DNA of 64,000 nt. Origin: Mesobacillus boroniphilus (lineage in GTDB: Bacteria; Bacillota; Bacilli; Bacillales; Cytobacillaceae). The translations under genes and the position numbers were made by a program. The stretch is taken from positions 1 through 64,000 of the forward strand of contig NZ_QTKX01000002.1 in NCBI RefSeq assembly GCF_018424685.1, in the 5' to 3' direction. Below, one piece after another: positions 22,400 through 31,181 of this stretch; the first letter of the stretch is position 1, and each line of letters begins with the position of its first letter. The notes under the pieces were generated by a model. The model did no database searches, was not told the DNA's origin, and saw only the letters and a list, made by a program, of their open reading frames with translations.

Positions 22400-23110
22400 A
22401 TGTTTTTACTTGGCACCATTGTAAATGGGTTACTGATTATCATCGGGACCTTGCTGGGCAGGCTATTGACGAGAATTCCTGAAAATATGAAAGCCACAGT
22501 CATGCATGGCATCGGGCTTGCTGTAATGGTGCTGGGCCTGCAAATGGGCTTTAAAAGTGCTAATTTCCTGATTGTTATTTTAAGTTTAGTGATTGGTGCT
22601 GTCCTTGGTGAAGCTTGGAAGCTTGAGGATAAGCTTAATTCAGCTGGGGACTGGCTTGAGAGAAAGCTTGGGTCAAAAGGGGAAGGGAGTATTTCGCAAG
22701 GGTTTGTGACTGCGACGCTAATTTTTGTCATTGGCGCCATGGCCATTATCGGTGCCCTGGACAGTGGAATCCGCGGTGACCACGACGTCCTCTATACAAA
22801 AGCAATCATTGACGGCTTTACGGCATTAATACTGACTACCACACTAGGTATTGGGGTTCTTTTTTCCGCGATTCCAGTCATGCTGTATCAAGGAATGATC
22901 GCGCTGTTTGCGACACAAATAGATAAGTTTATTCCGCAGGCATTGATGGATAGCTTCATCCTTGAGTTGACTGCAACCGGGGGCGTCATGATTTTCGCCA
23001 TCGGCTTGAACCTGATTGGATTGACAAAAATCAGGGTTGCGAATCTTCTGCCAGGTATTCTTGTTACTGGTGTTCTAGTTACGATCTCGCATTATATGAT
23101 TGGGATTTAA
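22400..23110 (+). CDS. DUF554 family membrane protein
   Basis: The 236-aa protein is an integral membrane protein of the DUF554 family (YdfK/YqgA-like), with about six hydrophobic segments and the family start GTIVNGLLIIIGTLLG. The glycine-rich segments (GIGLAVMVLGLQMG, GAMAIIGALDSG) are typical. Function is not established; transport has been proposed. The ATG at 22400 has GGGTGA 5 nt upstream; the frame also has a GTG at 22391. It converges on yyaC with a shared terminator. Confidence 0.85.
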   Translation: MFLLGTIVNGLLIIIGTLLGRLLTRIPENMKATVMHGIGLAVMVLGLQMGFKSANFLIVILSLVIGAVLGEAWKLEDKLNSAGDWLERKLGSKGEGSISQGFVTATLIFVIGAMAIIGALDSGIRGDHDVLYTKAIIDGFTALILTTTLGIGVLFSAIPVMLYQGMIALFATQIDKFIPQALMDSFILELTATGGVMIFAIGLNLIGLTKIRVANLLPGILVTGVLVTISHYMIGI

Positions 23111-23113
23111 TAG

Positions 23114-23143
23114 AAAAATGCCTGGATCCTCCAGGCATTTTTT
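23114..23143. terminator. bidirectional terminator between DUF554 gene and yyaC
   Basis: The perfect stem AAAAATGCCTGGA/TCCAGGCATTTTT with a tiny loop has A and T runs on both sides, so it can stop both convergent genes. Confidence 0.92.
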
Positions 23144-23149
23144 AGAATC

Positions 23150-23782
23150 TTATTCTGCTACTGTTGGCTGCTCGGTTTCAAGATCCCAGTTGATTTTAGT
23201 CCAATCCTGTTTCTTCGGTAGTTGCTGACTGCTCTCGAAAATACCGTTTGCAATCGTTTTTGCCATTTTCAAAACGAGGTTCAGTCTTGTATTTTGCAAT
23301 ACAAAGAATTCCATGAATCCGCTGACATTGACGATGCCGGTGATGTGCATATTTCCGACTTCAGGCAGTTCCTTATTCACCCCGGCGCCTGGCTTGACTG
23401 GCCCATTTCCTACCTGGATGGAGCCGACGCTTTTTAGCCGGCCAAGGCAAGCGTCTATGCCGATAATAAAAGGATTGAAATGCTTTTCTTTGATTTCGAT
23501 CAGTTTTGCATCCATATTCACTGCATGTATCGGATCATCGAGAGTTCCATATACATGGTAAGGAGCAACTTCCTTTTCCTGCAGCAGTGTTCCGATTAGC
23601 GGACCCAATGAATCACCGGTAGAGCGGTCAGTTCCAATACAGACAAAAACAATTGGGCGTGTGCTGAAATTAGGCAAATGGTCCAGGATTTCAGAAGCCA
23701 GCTTTTCGGCAGCCAGCTCATCTTCATGGTTGATTTTTGCCACATTGTTTCTCCGCTCGAAAAAATGGTTTTTGAGATTCAT
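23150..23782 (-). CDS. yyaC: spore protease-like protein YyaC
   Basis: The 210-aa protein belongs to the YyaC/DUF1256 family, related to the GPR germination protease fold. Recognisable blocks are VFVCIGTDRSTGDSLGPLIG, GTLDDPIHAVN and IGIDACLGR. B. subtilis YyaC is a sporulation-associated protein and the gene sits in the same place beside spo0J. It supports a spore-forming host. The ATG has AAGGAG upstream. It is transcribed against its neighbours. Confidence 0.92.
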   Translation of the reverse strand: MNLKNHFFERRNNVAKINHEDELAAEKLASEILDHLPNFSTRPIVFVCIGTDRSTGDSLGPLIGTLLQEKEVAPYHVYGTLDDPIHAVNMDAKLIEIKEKHFNPFIIGIDACLGRLKSVGSIQVGNGPVKPGAGVNKELPEVGNMHITGIVNVSGFMEFFVLQNTRLNLVLKMAKTIANGIFESSQQLPKKQDWTKINWDLETEQPTVAE

Positions 23783-24135
23783 TGGATCAACTCCTTAAAA
23801 ATTCGTACTATTAGTATACGGCCTTTTTTTGTAATCTATACATACCTGTAAACAGAAACATTTAAACAGGGTCTTTTGGAGCAGTGAATCTTTTTTAGAG
23901 GAATAAGTACTTATTTTTTACAGAAGGCATTATAATGGTTTGGTCTCTGTCGGAAAATGATAATTTTATATTAGGATAATAATATGTTGGTTTAGAGTGA
24001 GAGCATGCTGTAACTGTTAAGATTTACTTATGCCCTTAAATTTCAGAAACAGTCTTCTTTAACTACATTATAAAACTTGTTAAAATGATTGTGTTTGTAT
24101 GAAACCTTCTAGTTTGTTACATAACGTTTAATAAT
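23783..24135. other. intergenic region without recognised genes
   Basis: About 350 AT-rich bases separate the divergent starts of yyaC and mscS. They should hold both promoters. I could not identify a convincing sigma-F, sigma-G or sigma-A site and see no reading frame of note. Confidence 0.5.
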
Positions 24136-24158
24136 GTGGCTCTGTTATACAGAGCCAC
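24136..24158. promoter_or_regulatory. perfect inverted repeat upstream of mscS
   Basis: GTGGCTCTGT (24136-24145) and ACAGAGCCAC (24149-24158) are perfect 10-bp arms around TAT. There is no T run behind it, so it is not a simple terminator. It sits 36 bp before the mscS start codon and could be an operator or an RNA hairpin in the leader. Confidence 0.6.
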
Positions 24159-24193
24159 TAATGTAAGCATGAATTTTTCAGGTAGGTGAAAAT

Positions 24194-25102
24194 ATGAGTA
24201 AAACAGAAGAAAGTTTGACTAGGACAGAAGAGATTTTTAATAAATTTAGCCAAAAACTAATGGATGATGCCCTTTGGTTTGCAATTGGAGAAAGTGTTTT
24301 AAAAATCATTGCGATCTTGATTATCACAGGCTTGCTCATCCGAATTGGAAAGATTGCGATCCGCAATTTCTTTAAGGTTAGGACGAGGGGGCCTCTACGG
24401 ATTACGGAGCGACGTGAAGCGACATTGATGAAGTTGCTTGAAAATGTCCTTACGTATGTCGTCTATTTTATTGCCATCATGATGATTCTTTCGGCTTTGA
24501 CCATCAATGTACAGGCGATGCTTGCTGGTGCCGGGATCGTCGGTTTAGCAGTCGGCTTTGGGGCGCAAAGCCTGGTTAAGGACATCATTACTGGTTTCTT
24601 CATTATTTTTGAAGACCAATTTTCGGTTGGCGATTATGTAAGAATCGGACAATTTGAAGGAACTGTGGAGGAAATTGGGCTGCGGACGACGAAGATTAAA
24701 AGCTTTACAGGGGAAATCCATATCCTTCCTAATGGCAGCATTGTAGAAGTCACCAATTTCTCACTCTTTAACAGTGTCGCTGTCCTTGACATTGGCATTG
24801 CATACGAGGGTGATCTTGAGTACGCAGAAAAAGTGCTTCAGGAATACTTGGAGACAACTACAGAAAAGTACCCAGAACTGGTCAAGACTCCTGAGCTTTT
24901 GGGTGTCCAGCAATTTGGGGCGTCTGAGGTTGTACTCCGTATTGTGGCGGAATCCCTTCCAATGAAACACTGGTATATGGGCAGACAGCTTCGCAAAGAT
25001 ATAAAGCGTGTCCTTGATGAGCATGGAGTTGAGATTCCATTCCCAAGAATGGTCATGTACTCTCGCCAGGAAGGCGGAGAGCAAAAAGAATTCGGTAAAT
25101 AA
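24194..25102 (+). CDS. small-conductance mechanosensitive channel (MscS family)
   Basis: The 302-aa protein is an MscS-family channel that would release solutes on hypo-osmotic shock. Three N-terminal membrane segments are visible (about 30-55, 85-108, 110-135). The pore helix and following beta domain have AGAGIVGLAVGFGAQSLVKD and FSVGDYVRIG with PNGSI. It ends with a cytoplasmic alpha/beta domain. The ATG has GGTAGGTGAA upstream. It is followed after 17 bp by the DUF951 gene, so the two are probably one transcript. Confidence 0.92.
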   Translation: MSKTEESLTRTEEIFNKFSQKLMDDALWFAIGESVLKIIAILIITGLLIRIGKIAIRNFFKVRTRGPLRITERREATLMKLLENVLTYVVYFIAIMMILSALTINVQAMLAGAGIVGLAVGFGAQSLVKDIITGFFIIFEDQFSVGDYVRIGQFEGTVEEIGLRTTKIKSFTGEIHILPNGSIVEVTNFSLFNSVAVLDIGIAYEGDLEYAEKVLQEYLETTTEKYPELVKTPELLGVQQFGASEVVLRIVAESLPMKHWYMGRQLRKDIKRVLDEHGVEIPFPRMVMYSRQEGGEQKEFGK

Positions 25103-25119
25103 ACAAGGAGGTTTTAAAA

Positions 25120-25314
25120 TTGGACCACGAGTTTCAACTAAATGATGTTGTTGAAATGAAAAAACCACATCCTTGCGGCACCAACAAGTGGAAAATCATC
25201 CGTCTTGGCATGGATATCCGAATCAAGTGTGAAGGCTGCGAGCACAGTGTCTTGATTCCAAGAAAAGAATTCACGCGAAAAGTTAAAAAAGTTTTATCGA
25301 AGCAGGAAGAATAA
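25120..25314 (+). CDS. DUF951 family protein (YyzM-like)
   Basis: This 64-aa protein has the DUF951 pattern VVEMKKPHPCGTNKWKIIRL, GMDIRIKCEGC, with two cysteine motifs (HPCG and CxxC) that may bind metal. The function is unknown; the gene neighbours yyaC/ychF in many bacilli. The start is TTG with AAGGAGG 8 nt upstream. A terminator overlaps its end. Confidence 0.9.
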   Translation: MDHEFQLNDVVEMKKPHPCGTNKWKIIRLGMDIRIKCEGCEHSVLIPRKEFTRKVKKVLSKQEE

Positions 25315-25331
25315 TCCCTGCTTCTTTTTTT
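25299..25331 (+). terminator. terminator after the DUF951 gene
   Basis: GAAGCAGG/CCTGCTTC with a 10-nt loop runs into seven T; the left arm lies within the coding end. Confidence 0.85.
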
Positions 25332-25399
25332 ATCATGATTGTATTATCCTTAATAATAAAATTATGAACGATATAGAGAATTAGTGGGGGGATGAGGAA

Positions 25400-27400
25400 G
25401 TGGCAACAGTACATCATTCAGCTTGTCCGCTGAATTGCTGGGACAGCTGCGGTTTTCTTGTTACTGTCGAGGATGGGAAGGTAACGAAGGTTGAAGGTAA
25501 TCCGGAGCATCCCATAACTCAAGGAAAGATTTGCGGACGGGGCAGGATGCTCGAGAACAGGGCAAATTCAGAAAATAGATTGCTTTATCCGCTAAAAAAA
25601 ATCGAGGGTAGATTCCAGCAGCTTTCCTGGGAGCAGGCACTCGATGAGATTGCGGAAAAACTGGCTCATTATAAAGATAGCTTTGGAACCACTTCCGTTT
25701 TGCATAGCCATGATTACGCCAACAGTGGTTTACTCTCCAATCTTGACGGCCGCTTTTTCAATCTATTTGGCGGTGTGACTGAATTGACCGGTTCAATTTG
25801 TTGGGGAGCCGGGATTGAAGCGCAAAACTGGGATTTCGGCGATGCTTACAGCCATTCCCCGGGGGATTTGGCGAACAGTAAGCATGTCGTCATTTGGGGC
25901 AGGAATGTCGCTCGGACAAATATGCATCTTTTTCAAAACCTGCAGTCTGTGAAAAAGAATGGCACGAAGATTTATGTAATCGATCCGATTTTTAATGCTA
26001 CAGCCAAGCTGGCGAACGAATACATTTCCATCAAGCCGGGTTTTGACGGGCTACTGGCAGCTGGCATAATGAAGGAACTTCTAAGTATGAAATTGCATGA
26101 TGAGGAGTTTTTGGCAGCTCATACAGTTGGCTTCGAGGATTTAAAGGCATTGCTGGATAGCGTAACATTGGACTATATCAGTGAAGTGACCGAAGTTCCG
26201 ATTGAGATCATCACTCATCTTGCAGAAGTATATGCTGACCGGCCAGTATCAACCATCATGGGCCTTGGGATGCAGCGTTATGAAAATGGAGGCAATACCA
26301 TCAGGCTGCTAGACGCGTTAGTTGCTGTCAGCGGCAATATCGGCATTCCTGGCGGCGGCGCGAACTATGCGAACAAGCAGGTAGGGCAGAGCTTTGACTA
26401 CCAAAATATGACCATGGCTGAGCGGAAAAATTCTTCACGTACTTTTACAATGATGAGGCAGGCAGAGGGAATCCTTTCAGCCGTTGATCCTGAGATAAAA
26501 ATGGGAATTGTCACGTGCGGAAATCCGCTGACACAGGTACCTGATACTAATAGAGTTCGAGAGGCGTTTGAATCCCTCGAAACGCTTGTAGTGATCGACC
26601 AGTACATGACGGATACAGCAGAGCTTGCGGATTATGTTTTGCCGGCTGCCACTGCTTTTGAGGTAGAAGATGTCTACTATTCTTCCATGTACCATCATTA
26701 TGTAAATCACGGTCCGAAGCTGGTTGAGCCACCAGGAGAAGCAAAGCCGGACGCCTGGATTTGGGCGGAATTAGCAAAAAGATTAGGCTTTGGCGAGGAA
26801 TTTGATTTTACAAGAGAAGAATTCTTGGAAATGGGGCTCGTTTCATTGTTGAAGAAGGGTATCTCGCTCGAAAAAATTCGTGATGAGAAATTTGCCGAAC
26901 TGCTAGTAGATGAGATTCCATGGGCAAATCGTAAATTCAAGACGCCAAGCGGCAAATATGAATTCACTTCATCTGCAGTTACTGACGGCCGGATCAAGCT
27001 GTCACTGCCAACCGAAACAAAATGGACCAACCCAGAACTGGCGGAAAAATATCCATATACATTGTTGACGATTCACCCGTTGCGTTCCAACCACTCGCAG
27101 CATTTCCACCTGTTCCAGCCAGAACCTTATGTGAAAGTGGAGATTGCTAATAGTGTGGCTGCTGAAAAAGGGTTGAAAGATCAGGACTATGTCCGGGTTT
27201 GGAATGATAGAGGCGAAATCCATGGTACGGTGTCGATCCTCAAGGCTGCCCACCCAGGGACCGTGAATATCGACGAAGGATTGAGCGCCCGGTTCGGCGG
27301 CTCCGCTAACCTCCTGACCTCAAGCAGGGAGTCAGACAACGGACTCGGCAGTACACTATACGATTGCCTTGTTAATATCGAAAAAGTCGAAAAAGATTGA
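25400..27400 (+). CDS. yyaE: molybdopterin-dependent oxidoreductase YyaE
   Basis: The 666-aa protein is a DMSO-reductase family molybdoenzyme. The N-terminal iron-sulfur binding motif is CPLNCWDSCGF...KICGRG, with four cysteines for a 4Fe-4S cluster. Molybdopterin-binding segments (GAGIEAQNWDFGD, IMGLGMQRYENGG, VVIDQYMTDTAELADYVLPA) and a C-terminal dinucleotide-binding domain (HPLRSNHSQHFH) follow. There is no Tat or Sec signal, so it is cytoplasmic. The substrate is unknown. The start is GTG at 25400. It is followed by a terminator. Confidence 0.9.
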   Translation: MATVHHSACPLNCWDSCGFLVTVEDGKVTKVEGNPEHPITQGKICGRGRMLENRANSENRLLYPLKKIEGRFQQLSWEQALDEIAEKLAHYKDSFGTTSVLHSHDYANSGLLSNLDGRFFNLFGGVTELTGSICWGAGIEAQNWDFGDAYSHSPGDLANSKHVVIWGRNVARTNMHLFQNLQSVKKNGTKIYVIDPIFNATAKLANEYISIKPGFDGLLAAGIMKELLSMKLHDEEFLAAHTVGFEDLKALLDSVTLDYISEVTEVPIEIITHLAEVYADRPVSTIMGLGMQRYENGGNTIRLLDALVAVSGNIGIPGGGANYANKQVGQSFDYQNMTMAERKNSSRTFTMMRQAEGILSAVDPEIKMGIVTCGNPLTQVPDTNRVREAFESLETLVVIDQYMTDTAELADYVLPAATAFEVEDVYYSSMYHHYVNHGPKLVEPPGEAKPDAWIWAELAKRLGFGEEFDFTREEFLEMGLVSLLKKGISLEKIRDEKFAELLVDEIPWANRKFKTPSGKYEFTSSAVTDGRIKLSLPTETKWTNPELAEKYPYTLLTIHPLRSNHSQHFHLFQPEPYVKVEIANSVAAEKGLKDQDYVRVWNDRGEIHGTVSILKAAHPGTVNIDEGLSARFGGSANLLTSSRESDNGLGSTLYDCLVNIEKVEKD

Positions 27401-27410
27401 TGACTGTTCT

Positions 27411-27443
27411 GCCGCACTTTATTGAGAGTGCGGCGTTTCTTTT
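27411..27443 (+). terminator. yyaE terminator
   Basis: GCCGCACT/AGTGCGGC with an 8-nt loop precedes a GTTTCTTTTG tract. Confidence 0.85.
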
Positions 27444-27471
27444 GAGGGGAACAGGGATCAACATATTTGCT

Positions 27472-27583
27472 CCCTAAAATGCAGGAAAACCGAAAAAGAG
27501 GTAACCAATAGAGCTTATTGGCGCCCTAAAATCCAAGAAAACCGGAAAAGAGGTCACCAATAGGGCCCGCTAATGAGAAGAAG
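27472..27583 (+). repeat. 62-bp direct repeat, two copies
   Basis: The unit CCCTAAAAT...GAAAACCG.AAAAGAGGT.ACCAATAG occurs at about 27472 and again at 27534 with a few substitutions. The junction carries TTATTGGCGCCC, close to the phased repeat core after jag. It is non-coding. Confidence 0.7.
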
Positions 27584-27640
27584 TGGAACTATTGCTTCTG
27601 TTTATAAGATTAAAAAAGTGTGAATTTTCACTTCGATTAT

Positions 27641-28004
27641 TGTCCAGCTCCAGCGCCTAGCCCCTCGAGACGTTTCGGTCCGCCCAATGAAGTCAAAGAA
27701 CGACTTCACCGGTCGGCCCTCCAACGCTTGTCGGGGCTGACCAAGGCGCTTGCGCTTTTCTTTGTCCAGCTCCAGCGCCTAGCCCCTCGAGACGTTTCGG
27801 TCCGCCCAATGAAGTCAAAGAACGACTTCACCGGTCGGCCCTCCAACGCTTGTCGGGGCTGACCAAGGCGCTTGCGCTTTTCTTTGTCCAGCTCCAGCGC
27901 CTAGCCCCTCGAGACGTTTCGGTCCGCCCAATGAAGTCAAAGAACGACTTCACCGGTCGGCCCTCCAACGCTTGTCGGGGCTGACCAAGGCGCTTGCGCT
28001 TTTC
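27641..28004 (+). repeat. three perfect tandem copies of the 122-bp repeat
   Basis: Units begin at 27641, 27763 and 27885 (period exactly 122 bp) and appear identical. Each starts TGTCCAGCTCCAGCGCC, has the hairpin TGAAGTC/GACTTCA and ends GGCGCTTGCGCTTTTC. The array lies between yyaE and ychF and ends about 110 bp before ychF. Confidence 0.95.
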
Positions 28005-28112
28005 TTCCAAGCTTGTCTTTTCCTTTCGTAATCTCTATAATTGTGAGAGGAAAAAATCGTTTAGGTGATTCTTGCTTGAATAGATACATTTTTAAATAGA
28101 GGAGTGACATGG

Positions 28113-29213
28113 ATGGCCTTAACAGCAGGTATTGTTGGACTTCCTAACGTTGGGAAATCTACATTGTTTAATGCGATCACACAGGCTGGTGCTGAATCAG
28201 CTAACTATCCGTTCTGTACGATTGACCCGAATGTCGGAATCGTTGAGGTTCCTGACCATCGTTTAACTAAATTGACTGAGCTTGTACAACCGAAAAAGAC
28301 TGTACCGACTGCATTCGAATTCACTGACATCGCTGGAATCGTTAAAGGTGCCAGCAAAGGTGAAGGGCTAGGAAACAAGTTCCTTTCCCATATTCGCCAG
28401 GTGGATGCGATCTGCCAGGTAGTCCGTTGCTTTGCAGATGACAATATCACTCACGTTGCAGGTAAAGTAGATCCTATTTCTGATATTGAGGTTATTAACC
28501 TGGAGTTGATTCTTGCTGACCTAGAGTCGGTTGAAAAAAGAATTGGCCGCGTCGAGAAATTGGCTAAGCAAAAAGATAAGGAAGCATCTATTGAGTTTCC
28601 AATTCTTGCTCGTCTGCGTGATGCATTTGAAGCTGAACAACCAGCACGAGCGGTTGAATTCACTGACGAAGAAATGAAAATCGTTAAACAACTTCATTTG
28701 CTTACAATCAAGCCAATGCTTTATGTTGCTAACGTTGGCGAAGAAGATGTCGCAGATCCAAGCGGAAATGAATATGTCCAGAAAGTCCGTGAGTTTGCAC
28801 AAAAAGACAATGCGGAAGTAATCGTCATCAGTGCCAAGATTGAAGAAGAAATCGCTGAGCTTGAAGGCGAAGAAAAGCAAATGTTCCTTGAGGAACTAGG
28901 GATTGAAGAATCAGGTTTGGACCAGTTGATCCGTGCGGCATACAGTCTGCTTGGACTGGCCACATATTTCACAGCTGGCGTCCAGGAAGTCCGTGCATGG
29001 ACATTCCGCCACGGTATGAAAGCACCTCAGTGTGCTGGTGTCATCCACTCTGATTTCGAGCGTGGATTCATCCGTGCAGAAACAGTCCACTACGATGACC
29101 TTCTTGCAGCCGGATCCATGGCAGCAGCCAAGGAAGCTGGAAAAGTACGTCTCGAAGGAAAAGAATATGAAGTAAAAGACGGAGACATCATCCACTTCCG
29201 TTTTAATGTCTAA
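28113..29213 (+). CDS. ychF: redox-regulated ATPase YchF (Obg family)
   Basis: YchF (366 aa) is a ribosome-associated P-loop NTPase that prefers ATP. G1 is GLPNVGKSTLFN, G3 is DIAGIVKGASKGEGLGN, and the altered G4 (NVGE, about 205) is typical of YchF. A coiled-coil and the C-terminal TGS domain (RAWTFRHGMKAPQCAGVIH) follow. The ATG at 28113 has GGAGTGA upstream and gives the exact B. subtilis length. Confidence 0.97.
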   Translation: MALTAGIVGLPNVGKSTLFNAITQAGAESANYPFCTIDPNVGIVEVPDHRLTKLTELVQPKKTVPTAFEFTDIAGIVKGASKGEGLGNKFLSHIRQVDAICQVVRCFADDNITHVAGKVDPISDIEVINLELILADLESVEKRIGRVEKLAKQKDKEASIEFPILARLRDAFEAEQPARAVEFTDEEMKIVKQLHLLTIKPMLYVANVGEEDVADPSGNEYVQKVREFAQKDNAEVIVISAKIEEEIAELEGEEKQMFLEELGIEESGLDQLIRAAYSLLGLATYFTAGVQEVRAWTFRHGMKAPQCAGVIHSDFERGFIRAETVHYDDLLAAGSMAAAKEAGKVRLEGKEYEVKDGDIIHFRFNV

Positions 29214-29219
29214 TAAGCT

Positions 29220-29246
29220 AAACCCTGCGTAATTCGCAGGGTTTTT
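29220..29246 (+). terminator. ychF terminator
   Basis: AACCCTGCG/CGCAGGGTT with a 5-nt loop is followed by TTT. Confidence 0.85.
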
Positions 29247-29296
29247 GTATTTGTAAAAAAGGTTTAAATTTCCTAAAGTTAAAATAGACAGAAATA

Positions 29297-29310
29297 CGAA
29301 CATATGTTAG
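29297..29310. promoter_or_regulatory. LexA-like box upstream of rpsF-ssb-rpsR
   Basis: CGAACATATGTTAG matches 12 of 14 positions of the B. subtilis LexA/DinR consensus CGAACRNRYGTTYC. It lies 60 bp upstream of the -35 of the rpsF promoter. B. subtilis ssb is reported to rise in the SOS response, so a LexA role is plausible. Confidence 0.5.
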
Positions 29311-29369
29311 TGTTTAGTTAAAGGGATTAATCGCCTAGAATATGAAAAGCAGAATTGCTATACATAGCG

Positions 29370-29398
29370 TTGCCTTTGAATATATTCTGTGATATAAT
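29370..29398 (+). promoter_or_regulatory. rpsF-ssb-rpsR promoter
   Basis: TTGCCT (29370-29375) and perfect TATAAT (29393-29398) are 17 bp apart, 76 bp before the rpsF start. Confidence 0.8.
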
Positions 29399-29408
29399 TT
29401 CATCTTGT

Positions 29409-29473
29409 GAGTAATTAATCAATTACTCCTTGCCCTGTAATGGGGCCGTTTAGACCAAAAGGAGGTGACAGTG
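29409..29473 (+). promoter_or_regulatory. rpsF leader, candidate S6:S18 binding structure
   Basis: The transcript would begin with a perfect hairpin GAGTAATT/AATTACTC (29409-29428), then a GCCC/GGGC hairpin followed by CCG. Leaders of rpsF operons in many bacteria carry a structure with an exposed CCG that the S6:S18 complex binds for autoregulation. The match here is by eye. Confidence 0.4.
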
Positions 29474-29761
29474 ATGAGAAAGTACGAAATTATGTACATC
29501 ATCCGCCCAAACATTGAAGAGGAAGCTAAAAAGGCTCTTACTGAGCGTTTCAGCACAATCCTTACAGAAAACGGTGCGGAAGTTGCAGAAGCTAAGGAAT
29601 GGGGCAAACGCCGCCTAGCTTATGAAATCAATGATTTCCGTGATGGCTACTACCAGCTTGTTAAGGTAAACGCTACTCCGGCAGCAGTTGAGGAATTCTC
29701 TCGTCTTGCTAAGATCAACGAAGATATCCTTCGCCACATCGTAATTAAAGAAGAAGAATAA
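29474..29761 (+). CDS. rpsF: 30S ribosomal protein S6
   Basis: S6 (95 aa) binds 16S rRNA with S18. It starts [19 protein letters not shown] and has the family core [19 protein letters not shown]. The ATG at 29474 has GGAGGTGA 5 nt upstream; GTG codons further upstream fall inside that site. It is the first gene of the conserved rpsF-ssb-rpsR operon. Confidence 0.98.
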   Translation: MRKYEIMYIIRPNIEEEAKKALTERFSTILTENGAEVAEAKEWGKRRLAYEINDFRDGYYQLVKVNATPAAVEEFSRLAKINEDILRHIVIKEEE

Positions 29762-29794
29762 TTAATGATATAAATATAAACTTTCAGCGGCAGA

Positions 29795-29810
29795 TGTTTC
29801 ACATGGAACA
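29795..29810. promoter_or_regulatory. parS-like site between rpsF and ssb
   Basis: TGTTTCACATGGAACA is an imperfect palindrome differing from TGTTTCACGTGAAACA at two positions. It lies in the rpsF-ssb gap, within the origin-proximal zone where Bacillus parS sites cluster. Confidence 0.8.
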
Positions 29811-29839
29811 TCCATGCTGGGGGGAAGGAGTTGATTCTG

Positions 29840-30331
29840 ATGATGAATCGTGTCATTCTTGTTGGCCGTTTGACCAAGGATCCTGAATTACGTTTCACAC
29901 CGAATGGAGTTGCGGTGGCTACTTTCACTCTTGCGGTAAATCGTTCATTTACCAACCAACAGGGGGAAAGAGAAGCTGACTTCATCAACTGTGTGGTATG
30001 GCGCCGTCCGGCCGAAAACGTTGCTAACTTCTTGAAGAAGGGCAGCCTTGCAGGTGTTGATGGACGAGTTCAAACTCGCAGCTACGAAGGACAAGATGGT
30101 AAGCGTGTATACGTTACAGAAGTTCTTGCTGAGAGTGTTCAGTTCCTTGAGCCAAAAGGACAGTCTTCAGACAGAGGGGATAGCGGTTATTCCCGTCAAA
30201 ATGATCAAGGTTCCCCATTCGGGAATCAGAATCAGAATCAACGACAAAACCAAGGTTATACAAAAGTAGATGAAGATCCATTTGCAGGTGGCGGCCAGAT
30301 CGACATTTCAGATGATGATCTTCCATTCTAA
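29840..30331 (+). CDS. ssb: single-stranded DNA-binding protein SsbA
   Basis: SSB (163 aa) coats single-stranded DNA at forks and recruits repair proteins. The OB fold covers about residues 1-107 ([40 protein letters not shown]). A Gly/Gln/Asn-rich linker leads to the acidic tip DISDDDLPF, which binds partner proteins. The ATG at 29840 has AAGGAG 9 nt upstream; a second ATG follows directly. Confidence 0.97.
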   Translation: MMNRVILVGRLTKDPELRFTPNGVAVATFTLAVNRSFTNQQGEREADFINCVVWRRPAENVANFLKKGSLAGVDGRVQTRSYEGQDGKRVYVTEVLAESVQFLEPKGQSSDRGDSGYSRQNDQGSPFGNQNQNQRQNQGYTKVDEDPFAGGGQIDISDDDLPF

Positions 30332-30336
30332 TATAA

Positions 30337-30618
<282 letters not shown>

Positions 30619-30630
30619 TGATCGGATTTT

Positions 30631-30661
30631 AAAAGGCAGCGGGGCATCCCGCTGCCTTTTA
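30631..30661 (+). terminator. rpsR operon terminator
   Basis: The perfect stem GGCAGCGGG/CCCGCTGCC with a GCAT loop is flanked by AAAA and TTTT. Confidence 0.92.
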
Positions 30662-30756
30662 TATTAGCTGTACGGCACTTCGTTTGCTTGTCAGTTGTTT
30701 AGAAGCTAAAATAGTTCTTATGGTTAGTGTAACTTGAATTGAAAGAGAACTATTCG

Positions 30757-31170
30757 TCTAGCCCCAAAACTTTCAAGGCTGACCAAGGCGCTTACGCATT
30801 TCTGTGTCTAGCTTCAGCGCCTAGCCCCTCGAGACGTTTCAGTCCTGCCAATGAAGTCAAAAAGCGACTTCACTGTCAGGCCCTCCAACGCTTGTCGGGG
30901 CTGTTCAAGGCGCTTACGCATTTCTGTGTCTAGCTTCAGCGCCTAGCCCCTCGAGACGTTTCGGTCCTGCCAATGAAGTCAAAAAGCGACTTCACTGTCA
31001 GGCCCTCCAACGCTTGTCGGGGCTGTCCAAGGCGCTTACGCATTTCTGTGTCTAGCTTCAGCGCCTAGCCCCTCGAGACGTTTCAGTCCTGCCAATGAAG
31101 TCAAAAAGCGACTTCACTGTCAGGCCCTCCAACGCTTGTCGGGGCTGTTCAAGGCGCTTACGCATTTCTG
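30757..31170 (+). repeat. tandem array of the dispersed repeat: one truncated and three full copies
   Basis: A truncated copy (about 30757-30804) is followed by full units at 30805, 30927 and 31049, again with a 122-bp period. They differ from one another by only a few bases (for example CAGTCC versus CGGTCC). Relative to the array at 27641 the hairpin stem is changed on both sides (CCTGCC/TGTCAGG instead of CCGCCC/CGGTCGG). The array ends directly at the yybS ribosome-binding site. Confidence 0.93.
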
Positions 31171-31181
31171 TGAGGTGGATT

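Noticed and set aside
27620..27862. Open reading frames through the 122-bp repeats (also 27828-28010 and 30739-30933)
   Set aside because: They translate the non-coding repeat, whose unit length is not a multiple of 3, and lack ribosome sites.
27641..28004. The tandem array looks at first like a CRISPR array
   Set aside because: Units are 122 bp and identical throughout, with no alternating short repeats and unique spacers, and no cas genes are nearby.
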